Below, piece after piece: positions 33,856-37,093 of a stretch of DNA of 37,093 bases. The stretch is from NCBI RefSeq assembly GCF_000298295.1, contig NZ_AMGM01000043.1, positions 1 to 37,093 on the forward strand. Reading direction: 5' to 3'. The first letter of the stretch is position 1. Every line of letters starts with the position of its first letter. The position numbers and the translations under genes are program-made. This DNA comes from Cecembia lonarensis LW9. GTDB taxonomy: Bacteria > Bacteroidota > Bacteroidia > Cytophagales > Cyclobacteriaceae. The notes beneath the pieces are model-generated. The model had not been told where the DNA came from and made no database searches. It saw only the letters and a list, made by a program, of their open reading frames with translations.

Positions 33856-35064
33856 TTAATACCAGCGTTCCCAGCGGTACATATTCCTTTTTGCTACCCT
33901 TTCCCGATTGGACAATCTGAGCCATTCACCTTCCTGTACCCTGATCCTATACCCGAACAAATGGAAAAAGGGTTTGGCAAAAAATCGGGCTTTTTTCAAA
34001 TTGACTTTGAGGACCATTTTGTCCTTGTGCTCCCAGGAAACCCCGGGCAATAAGGGCAACAGGTTATCGATTTTCAATTTCCTCAAAAATGCGGAAAGTT
34101 TAAGCGCCCAATAAGGAATACGATGAATAATAAAAAAACCATCACTACCCTGACTTTGGTAAAGTGGCATGAATATGCGACCATTGTAGGGGGACTTGAT
34201 CGTTTCATGATTGTGATAAGCCAGGTCTGTCCCTTGATGGATTACCTGAAAACTTTCAAAGCCAGGCAACATTTTGAACCTGTCCAAATCCCCGATTTTA
34301 TGCAGGTGCACAATTTCAAAGATCTTATGTAATTCTGCAGCACTGGCTTCCAAAACTTGATAGTGCTGTTTCCAATCTGGCATGTGCTTCTTCTTGATAG
34401 CCCCGGTAAATCTTAGTGTCAGGTAAATAAAAGCTTCAGTATGCCTGACGGCTGCTTCTTCCTGATGCTGTCCTGCTTCAAAACCTATCCCAACAAAGCC
34501 CTTTTGGTTGACATAGCTCAACATAGGTCCTTCTAAGTATTCTTCAATACCCAAAACAATTGGAACAGGAAACTGCATGGCAAACTTTCTGTTGATAAGG
34601 GCATCATTGATGGTAATAAAAGGATATGTTTTACTGGAAGTGGTATGAAAATCAATAAAATACACCGGCTCTTGATTCGTATCCAGAATATTCTGAATAA
34701 ATGTCAATAGTTCTAACATTTCTTTTTCTTCCACCATTAGATTTTCTTTCAGTTTCAATTGGGAAATCCTATTGGTAGTCCAAACCCTATTCAGATCTTC
34801 ATCGATAAATCTTTTCTTAGCAGCCAATGCGGGTAAATTTCCCACAAGCCCATAAATCTTTCCCCTGATCTGATTTTTACGTTCTTCCAACCTATTTAAG
34901 GTGTTTTGCAAAGCAATGACTCCTGCCGGTTCGTTTCCGTGGATCCCAGCAAAAAAAAACACCAAAGGTCCAGGAATAGTCCCTTCTATATGACCAATCA
35001 CCCTTCCTTTTTGATTGGTATCAAGATATTTTGCTTCAATGGTTTCCATCTTTTTAAAGGTCAT
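33856..35064 (-). CDS. Succinylglutamate desuccinylase/aspartoacylase-family amidohydrolase
   Basis: A zinc amidohydrolase (M14-like) of 402 residues; a second in-frame ATG at 35049 gives 397. Metal and catalytic residues are all present: His42 and Glu45 in 'AGIHGNEPAG', His140 in 'YFIDFHTTSS', the substrate-binding 'DLNR' (90-93) and the general base Glu196 in 'GIGFEAGQHQ'. Relatives remove the acyl group from N-acyl amino acids. With the upstream start it overlaps the preceding amidoligase gene by 11 bases, so the two are translated together. The combination of an amide-forming and an amide-cleaving enzyme suggests turnover of a small amide, inferred from context only. Confidence 0.88.
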   Translation of the reverse strand: MTFKKMETIEAKYLDTNQKGRVIGHIEGTIPGPLVFFFAGIHGNEPAGVIALQNTLNRLEERKNQIRGKIYGLVGNLPALAAKKRFIDEDLNRVWTTNRISQLKLKENLMVEEKEMLELLTFIQNILDTNQEPVYFIDFHTTSSKTYPFITINDALINRKFAMQFPVPIVLGIEEYLEGPMLSYVNQKGFVGIGFEAGQHQEEAAVRHTEAFIYLTLRFTGAIKKKHMPDWKQHYQVLEASAAELHKIFEIVHLHKIGDLDRFKMLPGFESFQVIHQGTDLAYHNHETIKSPYNGRIFMPLYQSQGSDGFFIIHRIPYWALKLSAFLRKLKIDNLLPLLPGVSWEHKDKMVLKVNLKKARFFAKPFFHLFGYRIRVQEGEWLRLSNRERVAKRNMYRWERWY

Positions 35065-36904
35065 TGGAAGTTATGATTCCTATAAGCTTACTGCCTTTTA
35101 CTACAGGAAGGCTATTGATCTGATACTTGGCCATCAATCCACGGGCCTCATCCAAACTGCTTTCATGGGAAATACTGATGATTTCTGTTTTCATCAAATT
35201 TTTGACACAGAAATCTACTTGTTCTTTACTGTCCAGGTACTTTTTAATATCTGTCCAAGAAAGTAAACCCACCAACTCTTTATCTCCCTTGACCACAGGC
35301 ATATGATGAATATTGTTCCATTGCATCATATAAACCACCAATTCAATGGGGTCTTTCATTTCCACAGAAAAGATATCCGTACTCATCACATGATGCACAA
35401 GCTTTTGTATATTGAAAGTTGTCGTTACTTCAGGAGTTAAAACCTCCCATTCCGAAACAGGGATATCCTTTTCCTGATTCAGGTATAATTGAGCAGTAAG
35501 GACCTGTCTTGCTTCATTTTTTTTCTTTTTTTGACATAAATTCCTAAAACTATCCACCATCCATACCGCACCATTCCTCTTTTTAACCCTATTTTCTATC
35601 ACTCCTAGGTATTTCTCAATATCAGCTTCTACTATCCCAACCTTCCTCAAGCCTTTTCTGGCCATAGGTAAAAAGGTATCCAAAAGCAATTCCTGTGAAG
35701 GCACATTCTTTCCTTTCCAGAAAAACTGTGTACCCATCCCATACCTGGCAGCCTTAAAGAAGTTGGCCTTGACCTCTTTAAAATCCATCTGCTCATGGAT
35801 ATTTTCATCTTGGATACCTCTGCCTTTCATCACGCCTATCCAAAAAGCAAAATTAGCCACTTGGTCTATCATCGTAGGACCGGAAGGTATATAACGGTTT
35901 TCGATCCGCATGTGTGGTTTACTTCCCCCAACCCCATAACAGGCCCTGTTCCATCGATATACAGTACCATTATGAAGGTTTAAAGCTTTCAATTTGGGAA
36001 TTTGGCCCTGCTTGATCATTTCCATGCTATCCTGCTCAAATTCCGCTGTTAAAAGACTCCTAAAGCGTGAAATATTGTCCCTATAAATATCGGAAATGCT
36101 ACCCCTCTGCCATTTATCTTCAAAGCTTACCCTAGACTGACTTTCGTTCAATAAAAAAGAATTGGTTCTTATATCCACACTTTGGGTGAATAGTGCAATC
36201 CGGGTCTCATGCCATAATTCTTTTCCAAAGAGTAATGGCGAGTTACAACAAGCTGCCAGAATGGGGCCTGCGATGGCCTGGGACCAATTGAACATGTCAA
36301 TAAATTCGTCGGGATCAATCTGCAGGTGCATCTGCCAACTGGTATTACAACTCTCCAACATGACTGAATCATGCAGAAAACTTAGTTCATCCACCCCTCT
36401 GATATGGATATGAAAATCTTGTTTCCTTGATTCTTTTGCCGCTTCATTGAGTACAAAATACCTTTGAACAGGAGTCATATTTTGTAAACCGATATGGGAA
36501 TGGGCCAAAGTAGGCAATATACCAGTCAGGATAATCTTAGAATCCTGCTTCGCAGCTTCCTGCTTGGCCAATGTCAATAAATTTCTGAGATTTCTGTGTA
36601 ACTTTGAAAAACAGTCCCCTCTAAGTTCCAAGGGATCAAGGTTGATCTCTAAGTTGTAATTTCCGATTTCTGTAGTAAAATGAGGATCATTAATGGCTTC
36701 CAATAAGGACAAGGAATTGTTGTTTGGCAAAAAATCATTCCTCACAATACAGAATTCTTGTTCTGCACCGATTCTTATGGGTCCTTTTTCAACTAAACCA
36801 TCTCTCACCATGATATCCAAGGCCTCTAAATCCCTGATCAAATGGTGGAAATAATTGGCCTTAGCCTTCTTTCCGGTCAACTTGGTTACATTTAGGCTTC
36901 CCAT
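35054..36904 (-). CDS. GCS2-type amidoligase (glutamate-cysteine ligase family) fused to a CBS pair
   Basis: A 616-residue cytoplasmic protein with two parts. Residues about 10-400 match the glutamate-cysteine ligase 2 (GCS2/YbdK-like) fold: 'IRIGAEQEFCIV' (Glu48, Glu50, metal/ATP site), 'TEIGNYNLEINLDPLEL', 'HIHIRGVDELSFLHD', 'QMHLQIDP' and 'GVGGSKPHMRIENRYIPSGPT'. Residues 503-557 and 567-616 are two CBS domains ('VMSTDIFSVEMKDP', 'LMKTEIISISHESS'), which normally sense adenine nucleotides. The second ends abruptly at GIITSNDL. The fusion suggests an ATP-dependent amide ligase controlled by energy state. It is followed by the aspartoacylase-family gene with an 11-base overlap. A RimK-type ATP-grasp gene often accompanies such pairs but is not visible here. 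Confidence 0.85.
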   Translation of the reverse strand: MGSLNVTKLTGKKAKANYFHHLIRDLEALDIMVRDGLVEKGPIRIGAEQEFCIVRNDFLPNNNSLSLLEAINDPHFTTEIGNYNLEINLDPLELRGDCFSKLHRNLRNLLTLAKQEAAKQDSKIILTGILPTLAHSHIGLQNMTPVQRYFVLNEAAKESRKQDFHIHIRGVDELSFLHDSVMLESCNTSWQMHLQIDPDEFIDMFNWSQAIAGPILAACCNSPLLFGKELWHETRIALFTQSVDIRTNSFLLNESQSRVSFEDKWQRGSISDIYRDNISRFRSLLTAEFEQDSMEMIKQGQIPKLKALNLHNGTVYRWNRACYGVGGSKPHMRIENRYIPSGPTMIDQVANFAFWIGVMKGRGIQDENIHEQMDFKEVKANFFKAARYGMGTQFFWKGKNVPSQELLLDTFLPMARKGLRKVGIVEADIEKYLGVIENRVKKRNGAVWMVDSFRNLCQKKKKNEARQVLTAQLYLNQEKDIPVSEWEVLTPEVTTTFNIQKLVHHVMSTDIFSVEMKDPIELVVYMMQWNNIHHMPVVKGDKELVGLLSWTDIKKYLDSKEQVDFCVKNLMKTEIISISHESSLDEARGLMAKYQINSLPVVKGSKLIGIITSNDL

Positions 36905-37049
36905 ATCAGCATTTTCTTTAAGACAAGAAAATTAGTGATAATCAAACCTTTAAAACATGACAAAAATCAGTTTATAACCTAATAAACGTCGGGTTTCACC
37001 CCTCTTCATGAACCCCTTAAATCCCTTAAACTTAATGGTTTTCTTCCAA

Positions 37050-37093
37050 AATCCGACTTTCGAAATCCGACTTCCCTCTCGCCTTTTTCCTTT
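37050..37093 (-). repeat. Second copy of the intergenic repeat word, at the right edge
   Basis: On the plus strand this contains AATCCGACTTTCGAAATCCG and then CTCTCGCCTTTTTCC. It is the counterpart, in reverse orientation, of the words at 22773-22827. It includes a near-tandem GTCGGATTT/AGTCGGATTT on the minus strand. The window ends inside it. Confidence 0.5.

Noticed and set aside
36905-37093. Lysine/arginine-rich open frame entering from the right on the minus strand
   Set aside because: About 48 codons only, lying over a repeat word, with no protein pattern; it ends before the amidoligase start.

Overview
The window looks like chromosomal DNA of a Bacteroidota member, most likely order Cytophagales and near Cyclobacteriaceae (Algoriphagus-like). 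The case rests on a SusC/SusD outer-membrane pair, many short-signal lipoproteins, a DUF5916/CBM9-like outer-membrane protein, a large Asp-box (sortilin-like) exported protein, a C10-family protease relative with a Spi-type prodomain, A/T-rich intergenic DNA and little use of Shine-Dalgarno sequences. No rRNA, tRNA, CRISPR array, phage gene or transposase gene was seen. Genus assignment is inference.

Layout. (1) 269-2085, minus strand: a C10 peptidase-like lipoprotein whose two catalytic positions are Ser and Arg instead of Cys and His, with a 10-base C tract just after its start codon. A small lipoprotein follows 5 nt downstream. (2) 2250-2606: tandem ~160 bp units built from inverted repeats. 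(3) 2609-8481, minus strand: an alpha/beta hydrolase overlapping rmuC, then an exported TPR protein, then trkA-trkH for potassium uptake. (4) 8666-9397, plus strand: an exported TPR protein with DnaJ-type zinc-finger cysteines. (5) 9433-11033, minus strand: two lipoproteins, a beta-propeller and a thioredoxin-like protein without cysteines. (6) 11034-11793: gene-free, holding a ~380 bp imperfect palindrome made of smaller palindromes. (7) 11794-15715, plus strand: a YfcC-type carrier, a YghZ-type aldo/keto reductase and a ceramidase-like lipoprotein; the last two are separated by another copy of the inverted-repeat element. A DUF5916 protein converges on the ceramidase gene and shares its stop tetranucleotide.

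(8) 18053-21140, plus strand: a DinB-like protein, a PIN-domain toxin-antitoxin pair and a large acyl-CoA dehydrogenase. (9) 21290-30275: two S10 serine carboxypeptidase paralogues, proline dehydrogenase and a SusC-SusD pair. One S10 gene is translationally coupled to susD, which suggests peptide capture, trimming and amino-acid use. (10) 30534-33692: a 1052-residue Asp-box repeat protein. (11) 33856-36904: a two-gene operon of a GCS2-type amidoligase fused to two CBS domains and an aspartoacylase-family amidohydrolase, a pair resembling uncharacterised amide-making and amide-breaking modules.

Most genes are ordinary for the group. The best candidates for something new are the catalytically altered C10 lipoprotein with its homopolymer tract and partner, the amidoligase-CBS/deacylase operon, the SusCD-carboxypeptidase operon, and the two families of palindromic intergenic repeats.
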